A stretch of 64,000 nucleotides of DNA, from assembly GCF_021032705.1 (NCBI RefSeq), contig NZ_JAHVXI010000001.1:1054001-1118000 (forward strand), in the 5' to 3' direction. The notes beneath the pieces were generated by a model that was given only the letters and a program-made list of their open reading frames with translations, did no database searches and was not told the DNA's origin. The stretch comes from Psychroserpens luteolus. Lineage in GTDB: Bacteria > Bacteroidota > Bacteroidia > Flavobacteriales > Flavobacteriaceae. Of the stretch, positions 34,557 through 44,440 are shown in pieces (within the stretch, counting starts at the first letter, position 1; every line of letters begins with the position of its first letter). The position numbers and the translations under genes are program-made.

Positions 34557-35348
34557 CTAATTTGTACTATCGTTTTCAATGAGCTGTGTGAGATCCAAAA
34601 ATGAATCTACACTCAACTGCTCTGGACGTTTGCCAAATATAACATTTGCTTTTAAATTATTGGAAAGATTGAATGTTTTTAAACTGTTACGTAATGTTTT
34701 TCTACGTTGCTGAAACGCTGTTTTTACCACTCTAAAAAATAGCTTTTCATTGACTGGCAAGGTGACGTTTTCTTTTCGTTTAAGTAGTAGTACACCAGAG
34801 TCTACTTTTGGTGGTGGATTAAAAACAGTTGGTGGCACTGTAAATAGATATTCGGCATCGTAGAATGCTTGTGTGAGTACTGAGAGAATTCCGTAGACTT
34901 TAGAACCTTCTTTAGAGCAAATACGCTGAGCAACTTCTTTTTGGAACATCCCAGAAAACTCGGGAATTTGGTTGCGCATCTCTAATGTTTTAAAAACGAT
35001 TTGTGTTGAAATATTATAAGGAAAGTTTCCTATGATGGCAAACGGCTCATTACCGAAAATTTCAGTAAGGTCATACTTTAAAAAGTCTTGCTCATATACG
35101 CGATTGGCTAAATTTAAGTAATTGGCTTTTAAGTAATCTACCGATTCGGAATCGATTTCAATAACATGTGTTTTGATAGGTTTGTCCAGTAAGTACTTAG
35201 TGAGAACACCCATTCCTGGTCCAATTTCAAGCACATGCTTATAGCCTTCTAAAGATAAGGTGTTGGCGATATCTTGAGCTACAGATTCGTCAGTCAAGAA
35301 GTGTTGACCTAAGTGTTTTTTTGCTTTGACCTGATGGTTATTTGCCAC
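34557..35348 (-). CDS. rsmA: 16S rRNA (adenine1518/1519-N6) dimethyltransferase
   Basis: The 263-residue methyltransferase (KsgA) dimethylates two adjacent adenosines in the terminal helix of 16S rRNA during 30S maturation. It has the SAM-binding motif LEIGPGMG (40-47), the catalytic NFPY motif (108-111) and the KHLGQHFL start (11-18). Length is normal. It is the middle gene of a DUF4286-rsmA-mgtE operon; the DUF4286 stop is 1 base before its ATG. Confidence 0.95.
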   Translation of the reverse strand: MANNHQVKAKKHLGQHFLTDESVAQDIANTLSLEGYKHVLEIGPGMGVLTKYLLDKPIKTHVIEIDSESVDYLKANYLNLANRVYEQDFLKYDLTEIFGNEPFAIIGNFPYNISTQIVFKTLEMRNQIPEFSGMFQKEVAQRICSKEGSKVYGILSVLTQAFYDAEYLFTVPPTVFNPPPKVDSGVLLLKRKENVTLPVNEKLFFRVVKTAFQQRRKTLRNSLKTFNLSNNLKANVIFGKRPEQLSVDSFLDLTQLIENDSTN

Positions 35349-35349
35349 G

Positions 35350-35673
35350 TTATTTAAAATTTACAGTGTATTCATCTACTATTTGAAGTTCTGTTCTAAA
35401 GGCCAGCATTTTATCGGCGAACTTTTTTAATCCGTCGGATCTAAGTCTTTCAGCATCTTCTCTATAGTAGGCGTCTAGTGCTTCACGAGAGTAAGAACGA
35501 TATTGAACAGAATAGGTTTGTCCGCCCATTTCTTCTTCTACCAACACTTTGGTCAAGGTGGCTTTATCAAATTTTCCAGTTCCTAATACTTGAGGAATGT
35601 GTTCTTTTATCCAAAGTAACCATTCGTCATGAACACTATCGTCTATATTGATTGTGACGTTGTATATAATCAT
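35350..35673 (-). CDS. DUF4286 family protein
   Basis: The 107-residue soluble protein is a ferredoxin-like alpha/beta domain resembling DUF4286: [19 protein letters not shown] at the start, then [25 protein letters not shown]. Members are found next to rsmA in many Flavobacteriia and have no assigned function. It is the first gene of the rsmA-mgtE operon. Confidence 0.83.
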   Translation of the reverse strand: MIIYNVTINIDDSVHDEWLLWIKEHIPQVLGTGKFDKATLTKVLVEEEMGGQTYSVQYRSYSREALDAYYREDAERLRSDGLKKFADKMLAFRTELQIVDEYTVNFK

Positions 35674-35717
35674 TTGTATGTATTTATGTGTTCTGCATCA
35701 CAAGCAGATCATGAGTT

Positions 35718-36230
35718 TTATAAATCTTTTACAAATAACAGAAGTTCTTCGTCGTTGTCAAAGGGTTTTACTCTTTTTTGGTAAGATAAGCCTAATTTTT
35801 CCAAAAGATGTATGGATGGTTGATTTTCTGCAAGCGTAATGGCGCTTATTGTTTTTATATTGAACGTGTTTTTGGCGAGCCTCATTACTGCGTTGGCACC
35901 TTCGAAACCATAGCCTAGACCTTCATAATCTGGAAGTAATGAAAAGCCAATGTCAACATGATCCAATGTATCACGTTTTAATAAGCCAAACGAGCCTATA
36001 GGTGTCATGCTTTTAGATTTAATTCTAGCAATATAGTACCCAAATTCAAAATCTTCATAACACTTAAGTTGGTTATTCTGAATATATGTTGCCGCTTGTT
36101 CTACTGTTTTTACATTGCGATCACCAATGTATTTGATCCAACCAGGCGTATTCATTAATTCTAAAATAAATGGTGCATCACCTATTGTGATTTTTGAGAG
36201 GATGAGGCGATTGGTTTCGGCTATTTGCAT
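35718..36230 (-). CDS. GNAT family N-acetyltransferase (RimJ/RimL-like)
   Basis: The 170-residue protein has the acetyltransferase_3 pattern: TNRLILSKITIGDAPFILEL at the start, DIGFSLLPDYEGLGYGFEGA (acetyl-CoA loop) and ISAITLAENQPSIHLLEKLGL. RimJ/RimL-like enzymes acetylate ribosomal-protein termini or small molecules. The substrate cannot be assigned. It lies 6 bases downstream of the TPR gene on the same strand and 44 bases upstream of the DUF4286 gene. Confidence 0.86.
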   Translation of the reverse strand: MQIAETNRLILSKITIGDAPFILELMNTPGWIKYIGDRNVKTVEQAATYIQNNQLKCYEDFEFGYYIARIKSKSMTPIGSFGLLKRDTLDHVDIGFSLLPDYEGLGYGFEGANAVMRLAKNTFNIKTISAITLAENQPSIHLLEKLGLSYQKRVKPFDNDEELLLFVKDL

Positions 36231-36236
36231 TGGTTT

Positions 36237-38012
36237 CTAATTAATAGCATCACCACGTAATCGTCTAAAGCGTTTTCTGGCTTCAATAAAGTAGATGCTA
36301 TCTTCATGATTAAAAATAATTTTCTCATAAAGCTCTTTGGCTTTTTCGGGTTGGTCCAATTTGGTCTGGTAAAGCTCGGCTAAGTAGTAATGTGCATCAT
36401 CTGCTAGAATTTCATCCCTGTAATTGGTGATAATGTATTCATAATTATCAACAGCCTTACTAATTTGATTGGTTTTTTCAAATAATTTGGCTTGCATAAA
36501 CAGCGCTTGATCTTCTATAGTTTCGCCTTTGTGCTCGGTTAGTATTTTATCTAAAAGAGCAATAGCTTCTTCATTTTTATTTTGAAAAGACATTAAATCT
36601 GCTTTCGAGTAGAGTTTTAATGACGTTTGTAATGAGTCTTCATCTTTATTGTCTGAAATCAATAACTTAAGATCTAAAGCGTCATTAGCGATTAACTGAG
36701 ATGTAGATGCCTTTAATATTTTTAATTGTGATTCGGCCCATTGAAAATCTCCTTTATAATAGCTGGTCTTTGCCACTTTAAATCTGGCCTCTTGGGAAAT
36801 GGTACTATTTTTAAGGTTGGCTTGAATTTGTGTATAGTAAATTAAGGCTTCATTAAACCGTTCTTGAAATACAAGAATATCACCTAATTTCAGTTTGACT
36901 TTTGCTTCTTGAAATACAGATAGTTGCAGCTCTAAACTTTTTTTCAAGAAATCACTAGCGTCCTTTGGTTGATGTTTATGGAAGGCGATAAAATTTCCGT
37001 AGGCAATCTGTAAGGCGATGGTTTGCTCGTATTTACCATATTGATCAAATAGTTGGTTAAACTTGTCATCGATTGCATCGAGTTGCTCTTTATTGGCTTT
37101 TTCAATTTCTATATCCAACATATATTGGTGAGCCGTAAGTCTAGTCTCTATATCTTGAGAATTATCTAATATAAACTGAAATATAGAATTGGCGACTTCA
37201 TTTTCTTTTTCCTTGACTGTTGCTAAAGCCAGATCGAGAATACGACTTAGACTTTCCTGATTGCGACGGTAAAGCGCTTTTTCTTGCGTAAAGGCTTTAT
37301 TGTATTCCTTTTGCTGAATGTATAACCAACTCAACATGTCATACCAGTATGGTTCTGGACTGGACTGGAGTTTTTTGAGCAATAATTTTCTTAAAATGAG
37401 ATTATTCTCATTGTCTTTGTTCTCTGAAACAAAATCACTAAACGCCCGTTTAGCATTACTTAAGAAGTTGGGTTTAATTTCGATATAGTCGATATAATTT
37501 GAAAAGAGCAGTTCAATATTACCTTGCTCTCCATAGATACGAGCCATTTGCATATTAAAGTTAAAGTCTGGATTGGTTTCCATACCTTTTTTATAGGCTT
37601 GAAGCGCTTGTTCTAATAGCGAATGGTCTTCAAATTTTTTGGCAATACCATAAGTGTAGCTTGGCTTCTCTTCGACTTTAAGAATGGCTTCTTTGTAATA
37701 TTTGTCGGCAAGATCTGTGCTATCCATAAGTTGATAATTGTAACCCAGTTCTACGAGAAGTGCAGGATAATTAATCTCTTTCATGCGTTGTAAGATCATA
37801 TCTCTTGCCTCTTCATAACGTTCGAGCTGTTGAAGTGTGGCCACAATTTTGTAGATGTACTTAGAACTCTTTTTCTTGGCGTTTAGCTTTTCGTAGGATA
37901 AAAGCGCTTTTTCAAACTCACCACGTTTAAAATAGTCGTTGGCCAATTGCTCGCTTTGAGAGAATAGGAGTCCGCAACTACAAAAAGTTAGAATGATTAA
38001 GAGATGACGCAT
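36237..38012 (-). CDS. exported TPR-repeat protein
   Basis: I chose the ATG at 38012, which begins with a signal peptide (MRHLLIILTFCSCGLLFSQ); an ATG at 38045 would add 11 residues. The 591-residue protein is all helical with about 14 tetratricopeptide repeats, e.g. ANDYFKRGEFEKALLSYEKL near the start and PEKAKELYEKIIFNHEDS near the end. It may be a lipoprotein or a soluble periplasmic scaffold; the FCSC region could act as a lipobox, with low certainty. It heads the GNAT-DUF4286-rsmA-mgtE run. Confidence 0.83.
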   Translation of the reverse strand: MRHLLIILTFCSCGLLFSQSEQLANDYFKRGEFEKALLSYEKLNAKKKSSKYIYKIVATLQQLERYEEARDMILQRMKEINYPALLVELGYNYQLMDSTDLADKYYKEAILKVEEKPSYTYGIAKKFEDHSLLEQALQAYKKGMETNPDFNFNMQMARIYGEQGNIELLFSNYIDYIEIKPNFLSNAKRAFSDFVSENKDNENNLILRKLLLKKLQSSPEPYWYDMLSWLYIQQKEYNKAFTQEKALYRRNQESLSRILDLALATVKEKENEVANSIFQFILDNSQDIETRLTAHQYMLDIEIEKANKEQLDAIDDKFNQLFDQYGKYEQTIALQIAYGNFIAFHKHQPKDASDFLKKSLELQLSVFQEAKVKLKLGDILVFQERFNEALIYYTQIQANLKNSTISQEARFKVAKTSYYKGDFQWAESQLKILKASTSQLIANDALDLKLLISDNKDEDSLQTSLKLYSKADLMSFQNKNEEAIALLDKILTEHKGETIEDQALFMQAKLFEKTNQISKAVDNYEYIITNYRDEILADDAHYYLAELYQTKLDQPEKAKELYEKIIFNHEDSIYFIEARKRFRRLRGDAIN

Positions 38013-38090
38013 ATATATTAATTTATGTAAATATAACAAATGCAATTACGAGATATTGTGAATGTTTTTATAATTAATTCGTTAAAGTGC

Positions 38091-38121
38091 AAAAAAAATG
38101 CCCAAACGCAAGTTCAGGCAT
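38091..38121 (-). terminator. rho-independent terminator on the minus strand
   Basis: A 9-bp stem (ATGCCTGAA with TTTGGGCAT, two G-T pairs) with loop CTTGCG is followed by eight T. No normal gene precedes it, but a tiny ORF at 38216-38284 does. Confidence 0.75.
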
Positions 38122-38215
38122 TCACAACAAAATAAATGTGCTATTAATCTATTCTTTACAAAATGATTCAGATATTCTGCTATGGCTTTTGTAGGTCAAG
38201 TTGGTGGTCTTTATT

Positions 38216-38284
38216 TTAGAAAAAGACTTTGCTAGCCATGACAATAAGAGTCACTAGCAGTACGATGCGTTTAATGTTTTTCAT
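38216..38284 (-). CDS. candidate small ORF, 22-residue hydrophobic peptide
   Basis: ATG to TAA encodes MKNIKRIVLLVTLIVMASKV followed by two Phe. The basic start and hydrophobic core would make a single membrane-associated helix. It has no clear ribosome-binding site, which is usual here. A terminator follows at 38091-38121. It could be a small protein, a leader peptide or chance; only position between a promoter-like sequence and a terminator supports it. Confidence 0.3.
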   Translation of the reverse strand: MKNIKRIVLLVTLIVMASKVFF

Positions 38285-38420
38285 AATAAGTAGGTTAGTT
38301 CTTATTTGGATTACTAACATCATAATTATTAATTGAAAAACAAAGAAAAATGCGAAAAAATCGTTAAACAACGTCTTTTTTTAGCATTTAAACGATAAAT
38401 AATAGTAAAATTCCTACAAA

Positions 38421-39689
38421 TTAGATTTTATTGAATCCTGTATAAGGGATTAGAACTTCAGGAATTTTGATACCGTCTTCGGTTTGATAGTTTTCTAAAA
38501 TGCCAGCTAAAACTCTTGGTAAAGCTAAAGAGCTTCCATTAAGTGTATGGCATAATTGTGTTTTTCCGTCTTTATTTTTAAAACGTAATTTTAAACGATT
38601 GGCTTGAAATGTTTCAAAATTTGAGACACTAGAAATTTCTAACCATCGGTCTTGTGCTGTAGAAAAGACTTCAAAATCGTAAGTTAGAGCAGAAGCGAAT
38701 GTTACATCTCCACCACAGAGTCTTAAAATTCGGTAAGGTAATTTGAGTTCTTTTAAAATGTCCTTGACGTGATCTATCATTCCTTCAAACGCCTTATATG
38801 AATTATCAGGATGTTCAACACGTATAATTTCAACTTTATCAAATTGATGCAATCTATTGAGTCCTCTTACATGAGCGCCATAGCTTCCTGCTTCTCTGCG
38901 GAAGCAAGGTGTATAGCCCGTAATTCCAATAGGTAGATCTTTTTCAGAAAGCAGTTCATCTCTAAAAATATTAGTTCCAGGTACTTCAGCTGTTGGGATT
39001 AAATACAGATTATCTTCGCCAACATGATACATTTGACCTTCCTTATCTGGTAATTGTCCTGTTCCAAAACCAGAGGCTTCATTTACCAAATGAGGTAATT
39101 GATATTCGGTATAACCAGCGGCTGTATTTTTATCTAAAAAATAAGCGATTAAAGCACGTTGTAATCTAGCACCTTTTCCTTTGTAAACTGGGAAACCAGC
39201 ACCAGTGATCTTATTGCCTAATTCAAAGTCGATAATATCATACTTTTTTGCAAGTTCCCAATGCGGAAGAGCCCCATCATGAAGTTTAGGAATATCACCT
39301 TCAATAAATATCTCTTCGTTGTCTTCATCAGAATTTCCATTAGGAACGCTCTCATGAGGAACATTAGGAATTTTATAAAGTAAATTATTTAAGGTTTCAG
39401 CTTTTGCGTTAAGCTGTTCTCCCAAAACTTTAGAATCTTCTTTAAGTTGTGTGGTTTTTTCTTTTAGCGCATTGGCCTCGTCAGCTTTACCAGATTTAAA
39501 GAGGTTACCTATTTCTTTTGAAATACTATTAGATTCTGCAAGTGTATTATCTAGTTTTGTTTGTAATTCTCTACGTTCTTCGTCTAAGGTAATTACATCA
39601 TCAATCATTTGAGACGCATCTAAGTTTCGTTTTTCCAAACGTTTGATGACATCGGCTCTGTTTTCTCTAATAAATGCTACTTGCAACAT
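38421..39689 (-). CDS. serS: seryl-tRNA synthetase
   Basis: The 422-residue class II synthetase charges tRNA-Ser. The N-terminal coiled-coil arm (about 30-100) is followed by the catalytic core with motif 2 (TPCFRREAGSYG) and motif 3 (LPRVLAGILENYQ). It has normal length and stands alone between the HTTM gene and a gene-poor region. Confidence 0.96.
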   Translation of the reverse strand: MLQVAFIRENRADVIKRLEKRNLDASQMIDDVITLDEERRELQTKLDNTLAESNSISKEIGNLFKSGKADEANALKEKTTQLKEDSKVLGEQLNAKAETLNNLLYKIPNVPHESVPNGNSDEDNEEIFIEGDIPKLHDGALPHWELAKKYDIIDFELGNKITGAGFPVYKGKGARLQRALIAYFLDKNTAAGYTEYQLPHLVNEASGFGTGQLPDKEGQMYHVGEDNLYLIPTAEVPGTNIFRDELLSEKDLPIGITGYTPCFRREAGSYGAHVRGLNRLHQFDKVEIIRVEHPDNSYKAFEGMIDHVKDILKELKLPYRILRLCGGDVTFASALTYDFEVFSTAQDRWLEISSVSNFETFQANRLKLRFKNKDGKTQLCHTLNGSSLALPRVLAGILENYQTEDGIKIPEVLIPYTGFNKI

Positions 39690-39730
39690 GGTGTTATTCT
39701 GTTTTTTGAAACGCCAAATTTAATGAATTG

Positions 39731-41053
39731 TCAGTTATTCTCGTCTTGATTTGATGGTAAAATCCAATCGTGGTGCTTAAAATGATTCCATTTCACGTTA
39801 GCTAAGTCAATTTCTGGATCAATAAGTTGCTTTGTAGGTTTTCCATTAACACTAACAAATGCTCTTACGTAGACTTCTATATCGATACCTTTTTCGGCAT
39901 AAAGACGTTTTAAGCGCTGTGCAAATTGCCACATAACATCCGGTTTTGAACTTACCGATCTAATCTGTTTTATAGAAAGATAATCTTTGAGTTTAATTGG
40001 AATAACAGCATTTGTGGCTTTATTAACCACTCTAAAACTTGTGTTTGCTCTTTTTGACCTTAGCATCATTCGCCATGATAATCTATGACCTTCCTCAGTC
40101 CAAAGTACATTGTCCTGTATAAAATGATGTCTTAGAGGCAATGCGATTTGAACAATAAAATAGAGCACAAATACAGTTTTAAAGAGAGGTGCGTAGTTTG
40201 GAACGTCTATTTTTTCATCCTTATAAATAACTTTTCGCTTTAAAAATAACTTTTGAATATGCTTAGGTTCAAAAAAGAATACCGCAAAGGCCAATGATAA
40301 ATAAGGGAAAATACCAACTTGGAATATAAATGAATTGAACAGGTGAAAAAAGATTGAAGCAAAGAATGCTATTTTACGTGTTCGTTTCCACAAGAGCAAA
40401 GGAATGATGAGTCCGTCAAACAAAATGCCTCCATAAGCAATACCATAATGCACAAATTTATATTGCAGAAGGTCACCTACAAGTACATAATGTTTTTTAC
40501 TTTCCATTAATAATTTAGGAACACTTAAATCTAACCAATCGGGATACATTTTTGCTATTGAAGCATAAGTGTATAAAATAAATAGTTGAATGATAAAAAC
40601 CCATCGACACCAATTGGGCATTGAAATACTTTTGATATTTGGGTTTTGTTTAGCATCGATTGATGCATACTTATGTGCAGGTAAAAATACCATGATAGCA
40701 CTCAAAAGCATTAAAAAATAATAGTGATTATTATAGGATGATTTTTGCATTAAATAGGTTCCAGTCCATAGCACTGCAAACCCTAACATACTTACCCTGT
40801 ATTTGTAGCCTATCATTACACCTATGCCACAAAGTCCCATAATAATGTAGTAGACATACATCCATTGTCCAGGAAGTGGTTGTAACCAATCAAAACCTAT
40901 AAAGTTAAATGTAAATTCTGGCTCTATAAGTGTTCTTTTAAGCCAACCTGTGAAGATTGCACCTATACTTTCAAGAAAAATCAAAGCACCAAACATCATC
41001 CTAAAGACAATAAGCGAAGTGTTGTCTATATGTTTAAACAGAAACTTATTCAT
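39731..41053 (-). CDS. HTTM domain protein (vitamin K-dependent gamma-carboxylase-like)
   Basis: The 440-residue protein has a horizontally-transferred transmembrane (HTTM) domain: an N-terminal amphipathic LIVFRMMFGALIFLESIG segment, five to six helices with SSYNNHYYFLMLLSAIM, then RWVFIIQLFILYTYASIAKMYPDWL, and a C-terminal soluble part of about 140 residues. It resembles bacterial relatives of the gamma-glutamyl carboxylase. Whether it modifies proteins or oxidises a quinol is unknown. Its start overlaps the ribF stop by 8 bases. Confidence 0.82.
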   Translation of the reverse strand: MNKFLFKHIDNTSLIVFRMMFGALIFLESIGAIFTGWLKRTLIEPEFTFNFIGFDWLQPLPGQWMYVYYIIMGLCGIGVMIGYKYRVSMLGFAVLWTGTYLMQKSSYNNHYYFLMLLSAIMVFLPAHKYASIDAKQNPNIKSISMPNWCRWVFIIQLFILYTYASIAKMYPDWLDLSVPKLLMESKKHYVLVGDLLQYKFVHYGIAYGGILFDGLIIPLLLWKRTRKIAFFASIFFHLFNSFIFQVGIFPYLSLAFAVFFFEPKHIQKLFLKRKVIYKDEKIDVPNYAPLFKTVFVLYFIVQIALPLRHHFIQDNVLWTEEGHRLSWRMMLRSKRANTSFRVVNKATNAVIPIKLKDYLSIKQIRSVSSKPDVMWQFAQRLKRLYAEKGIDIEVYVRAFVSVNGKPTKQLIDPEIDLANVKWNHFKHHDWILPSNQDENN

Positions 41054-41981
41054 GTTTTTGGATAAATTCTTGAGCGTGTTTTTTATCTAAGTTAAGCTGA
41101 TTAGTAAGTTCTTTTATAGATTCAAATTTTTGCTCATTTCTAAGGCGATGTAATATATTTATTTTCAAGGCGGTATTGTATAGATCTTCATCAATATTAA
41201 AAAAGTGAACCTCTATAGATTGTTTCTTTTCATTAAATGTTGGGTTTGTTCCAATATTCATCATTCCATAAACAGTTTGTTTTTCAATTCTAGAACTCAC
41301 AACGTAAACACCATTTTTAGGAATGAGTTTATAGTCTTTCTCTACATCAATATTTGCTGTGGGAAATTTTAAGGTTTTACCAATTCCTTTTCCTTTAATG
41401 ACGTTTCCAGTTATAAAGTATGGATATCCTAAATAAGCATTAGCAGTCTTAATATCACCTTCTACTAAAGCATGTCTTATTTTAGTTGAGCTTACGGCAA
41501 CATCTTTTATATCTTGAGCCGAAATTTCTTCTACAATAAAATCAAATTCTTTTCCAAAAGCTTTGAGGTCATTAATATTGGCCGTTCTGTTTTTTCCAAA
41601 ATGATGGTCATATCCAATAATAATATGTTTAGCGTTTAGCTCATCAACAAGGATTTTTTTTACGTAATCTCGGGCTGAAAGATTAGCGAAATCATGAGTA
41701 AACTCTTTAATAACCAAATGATCTAACCCTAATTCTTTAAGTGTCTTTTGCCGTTCATCAATAGTATGTAATAGTTGAATTTTAAAATCAGGTTGTAATA
41801 CCATACGAGGGTGAGGAAAAAATGTAAGCACAACAGATTTTAAATGTTTATCATGTCCAGTTTTTACTAATCGTTCGATTATTTTTTGATGACCAACATG
41901 AACGCCGTCAAAAGTGCCAATTGTTATAACAGAAGGCGTATTAGTTTTTATATGATTTTTATCTAGAGATTTCAATATCAA
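41046..41981 (-). CDS. ribF: bifunctional riboflavin kinase/FAD synthetase
   Basis: The 311-residue enzyme converts riboflavin to FMN and FAD. The N-terminal adenylyltransferase domain has GTFDGVHVGHQKII near residues 22-35 and SSTKIRHALVEGD. The C-terminal kinase domain contains KGKGIGKTLKFPTANI and NGVYVV. It ends with an overlap of 8 bases with the HTTM gene, so the two are likely co-translated. Confidence 0.95.
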   Translation of the reverse strand: MILKSLDKNHIKTNTPSVITIGTFDGVHVGHQKIIERLVKTGHDKHLKSVVLTFFPHPRMVLQPDFKIQLLHTIDERQKTLKELGLDHLVIKEFTHDFANLSARDYVKKILVDELNAKHIIIGYDHHFGKNRTANINDLKAFGKEFDFIVEEISAQDIKDVAVSSTKIRHALVEGDIKTANAYLGYPYFITGNVIKGKGIGKTLKFPTANIDVEKDYKLIPKNGVYVVSSRIEKQTVYGMMNIGTNPTFNEKKQSIEVHFFNIDEDLYNTALKINILHRLRNEQKFESIKELTNQLNLDKKHAQEFIQKHE

Positions 41982-42147
41982 TTTTTTGATAAAAATAACT
42001 ATAAACCTAAAATGAATAAAAAAAGAAGGAATAAGATATTCATTTTTTTATATGATTTTTCTGAATATTTGTTAATTAGCCTAGCTCTTTTTGTTAAAAT
42101 CCTAAAATTTTGTTAACAAACAGGGTAGTTTTATGGTTGATTTTCAC

Positions 42148-42155
42148 TAGATTTG
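42148..42155 (+). promoter_or_regulatory. -7 promoter box of the M43 protease gene
   Basis: TAGATTTG matches TAnnTTTG exactly and ends 43 bases before the ATG at 42199. No -33 TTG at the usual distance is seen. Confidence 0.45.
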
Positions 42156-42198
42156 ATGTCATTATTCAAAAATTTACTTTTAACTAAAAAATCATCTA

Positions 42199-44241
42199 AT
42201 GGAAAAGAATTTTACTTTAAAATCAATTTTTGCAATACTCATACTTTTATGTACTATTCATAGTTATGCCCAAGAACGAACTTGTGGGATGGTTGAGTAC
42301 ATGGAAGAGCAAATGCAGGATCCCGAGTTTGTCAAAGAGTATGAAAAAAATCAGGCCATATTTAAAGCGCGATTGGCCGAAGTTATGGCGCAAGGAGAAT
42401 TTAGTCAACGCGGTACTAATGTTGTCATTCCTGTTGCGGTACATTTTCCTAATGCCAATGAAGCAGATAGAGCTTGTTTAGAAGCATTGGCACAAAATCA
42501 AATAGATATTTTAAATGCAGATTATGCTGGTACTAATGCAGATATTTCAAACTGGACTGCAGCCAGTGCATTTTATCCAGGTGTAAGTACAGGTAATGCT
42601 AATATTTCATTTTGTATTGCAGTATCCAATCATCCTATAGGTTTAGATCCAGAATTACTGGAAGGTAATCCAGCGGTGACCATTGGTTACAATTTTGGAG
42701 GTGGTAATAATGCCGATACCAACTGGGCAGGATATATGAATTTTGTGGTAAGACCAATTGGAGGAGGAACTTTAGGGTTTTCTCCATATCCAGGAAGTAT
42801 TGCTGCTGGTCAAGCCGTAACAATGAATACTTTTGCATTTGGATCTGGAGCGGGTTGTCCTGGTTCTGGAGTTGTTCCTGATACTACTTTTGGCCTTGGA
42901 AGAACTGTAACGCATGAATTAGGTCATTTTTATAATTTAGATCACACTTGGGGTGGTGCAGGCGGTTGTGCTAATGATGATGGTATAGCAGATACACCTA
43001 ATATAACAGGCCCAACTTATGGTTGTCCAGCTAACGGAAGTGAAGCTGGTTGTACGGCGACACCATCACTTACCATGAATTATATGGATTATGTTGATGA
43101 TGCCTGTATGTACATGTTTAGTGCAGGTCAAACAACTACAGTAAATACATATGTGAATAGTGTCTTATTAAGTCAACTTAAACCAGGCGTTTGTACACCG
43201 GCAGCTCCAGGGTTTAGTATCGTAGGAGCTAATAGTCCAATAAGTGATTGTTCTGGTGAAGATGTTGTATTTATGATGAATTATAATACAATTCAAGATT
43301 TCTCTGAAACTACAACCTTTTCAGTTTCTGGAAATCCAGCAGGTTCTAATGTCGTATTCAATCCGACATCAATGTCTACAGATGGTGTTTTTACAATGAC
43401 TGTTGAGAATTTAGGAGGGGCTGCTTTAGGTGATTATACAATGACTGTTACTGGAACATCCGCAACTCAGACTAAAACAGCGGATGTTACATTATCTATT
43501 GTTGATGATTTATGTCCTTCTTCAGGAAATACAACCTTTCAAACAAGTAATGAAGGCGTTGTTTTTGGAACGATTAGTAATTTAAACACAGGAAAACCAT
43601 CAGGTTATAGTGATTATACTGCGACATATAGTACTGATGTTAATAAAGAAGAGTCTTACGATCTTACTGTTAATGTCAATACAGATGGAAACTTCCCTGT
43701 AGAGACTAGAGTATGGATCGACTGGAACCAAAACTGTAGTTTTGATGACCCAGGAGAAGAATATGATTTAGGTTTTACAGCTAATGTTGCTAATGGGCCA
43801 TCTGGAGGATCTCCATTATCGATTACTATTCCAAATAGTGCTACGACTGGAGCAACAACAATGCGAGTTGCAACTAAGTATGTAAATACTGACGATCCAG
43901 GGCTTCCAGAATCTTGTTTAACAAATTATGATGGAGAAACTGAAGATTATACACTTAATGTAATGGCTTCATTATCTGTAGGAGAAAATCAATTTGAGAA
44001 TTTTGCAATTTTCCCTAATCCGAATAAAGGTGAGTTTACGATTAAGCTAAGCTCTTATTCTGGAAATGATATATCTGTTGATATATTTGATATTAGAGGA
44101 CGTAGAATTTTTGATAATTCTTACTCAAGTAATTCCGACTTTAACCAAGTTATAAAGCTAAATGATGTGCACTCTGGAGTTTATCTAGTGTCTATAAATG
44201 ATGGCGATAAGAAAACTACAAAGAAGATAATTATAGAGTAA
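42199..44241 (+). CDS. secreted M43-type metalloprotease with GEVED domain and T9SS sorting signal
   Basis: The 680-residue protein has a signal peptide (to about residue 25, SYAQ) and a pappalysin-like zinc protease domain with HELGHFYNLDH (His239, Glu240, His243, His249). A fibronectin-like region follows, then a GEVED domain (about 467-585, VWIDWNQNC...EDYTLNV) and a type A T9SS C-terminal sorting domain (about 600-680, FAIFPNPNKGEFTI ... KKIIIE). It should be exported across the outer membrane by the T9SS. The third metal motif has Asn in place of the usual Gly (HxxNLDH), as in other flavobacterial members I recall. Substrate is unknown. Confidence 0.9.
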   Translation: MEKNFTLKSIFAILILLCTIHSYAQERTCGMVEYMEEQMQDPEFVKEYEKNQAIFKARLAEVMAQGEFSQRGTNVVIPVAVHFPNANEADRACLEALAQNQIDILNADYAGTNADISNWTAASAFYPGVSTGNANISFCIAVSNHPIGLDPELLEGNPAVTIGYNFGGGNNADTNWAGYMNFVVRPIGGGTLGFSPYPGSIAAGQAVTMNTFAFGSGAGCPGSGVVPDTTFGLGRTVTHELGHFYNLDHTWGGAGGCANDDGIADTPNITGPTYGCPANGSEAGCTATPSLTMNYMDYVDDACMYMFSAGQTTTVNTYVNSVLLSQLKPGVCTPAAPGFSIVGANSPISDCSGEDVVFMMNYNTIQDFSETTTFSVSGNPAGSNVVFNPTSMSTDGVFTMTVENLGGAALGDYTMTVTGTSATQTKTADVTLSIVDDLCPSSGNTTFQTSNEGVVFGTISNLNTGKPSGYSDYTATYSTDVNKEESYDLTVNVNTDGNFPVETRVWIDWNQNCSFDDPGEEYDLGFTANVANGPSGGSPLSITIPNSATTGATTMRVATKYVNTDDPGLPESCLTNYDGETEDYTLNVMASLSVGENQFENFAIFPNPNKGEFTIKLSSYSGNDISVDIFDIRGRRIFDNSYSSNSDFNQVIKLNDVHSGVYLVSINDGDKKTTKKIIIE

Positions 44242-44266
44242 TAAAGGCTATATTAAATTTAAGAAG

Positions 44267-44294
44267 GAGAGACCAAACGGTCTCTCTTTTTTTA
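44267..44294 (+). terminator. rho-independent terminator after the M43 protease gene
   Basis: The 8-bp stem GAGAGACC/GGTCTCTC with loop AAAC is followed by a run of T. Confidence 0.9.
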
Positions 44295-44440
44295 TCCTAA
44301 TACTTAGATGTTTATGTGGACAATGCGTATTAAAACGGTAAATCATCTATTTTGATACAAGTTGGTATAGTAATGTTTTAACATTTTTATTGTCAATATG
44401 CTCGAATATCTAGTTTTTTTTAGGGTAAAGCCATTGTTAA

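Larger units (their letters stand above)
38046..38420. other. 375-bp gene-poor region between TPR gene and serS
   Basis: No gene of normal length is present. On the minus strand it holds a candidate 22-codon ORF (38216-38284), then about 90 bases of untranslated sequence and a terminator (38091-38121). A weak promoter-like pair (TTG, 20 bases, TTTCTTTG) lies near 38341-38371 on the same strand. This suggests a short transcript. Confidence 0.5.
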
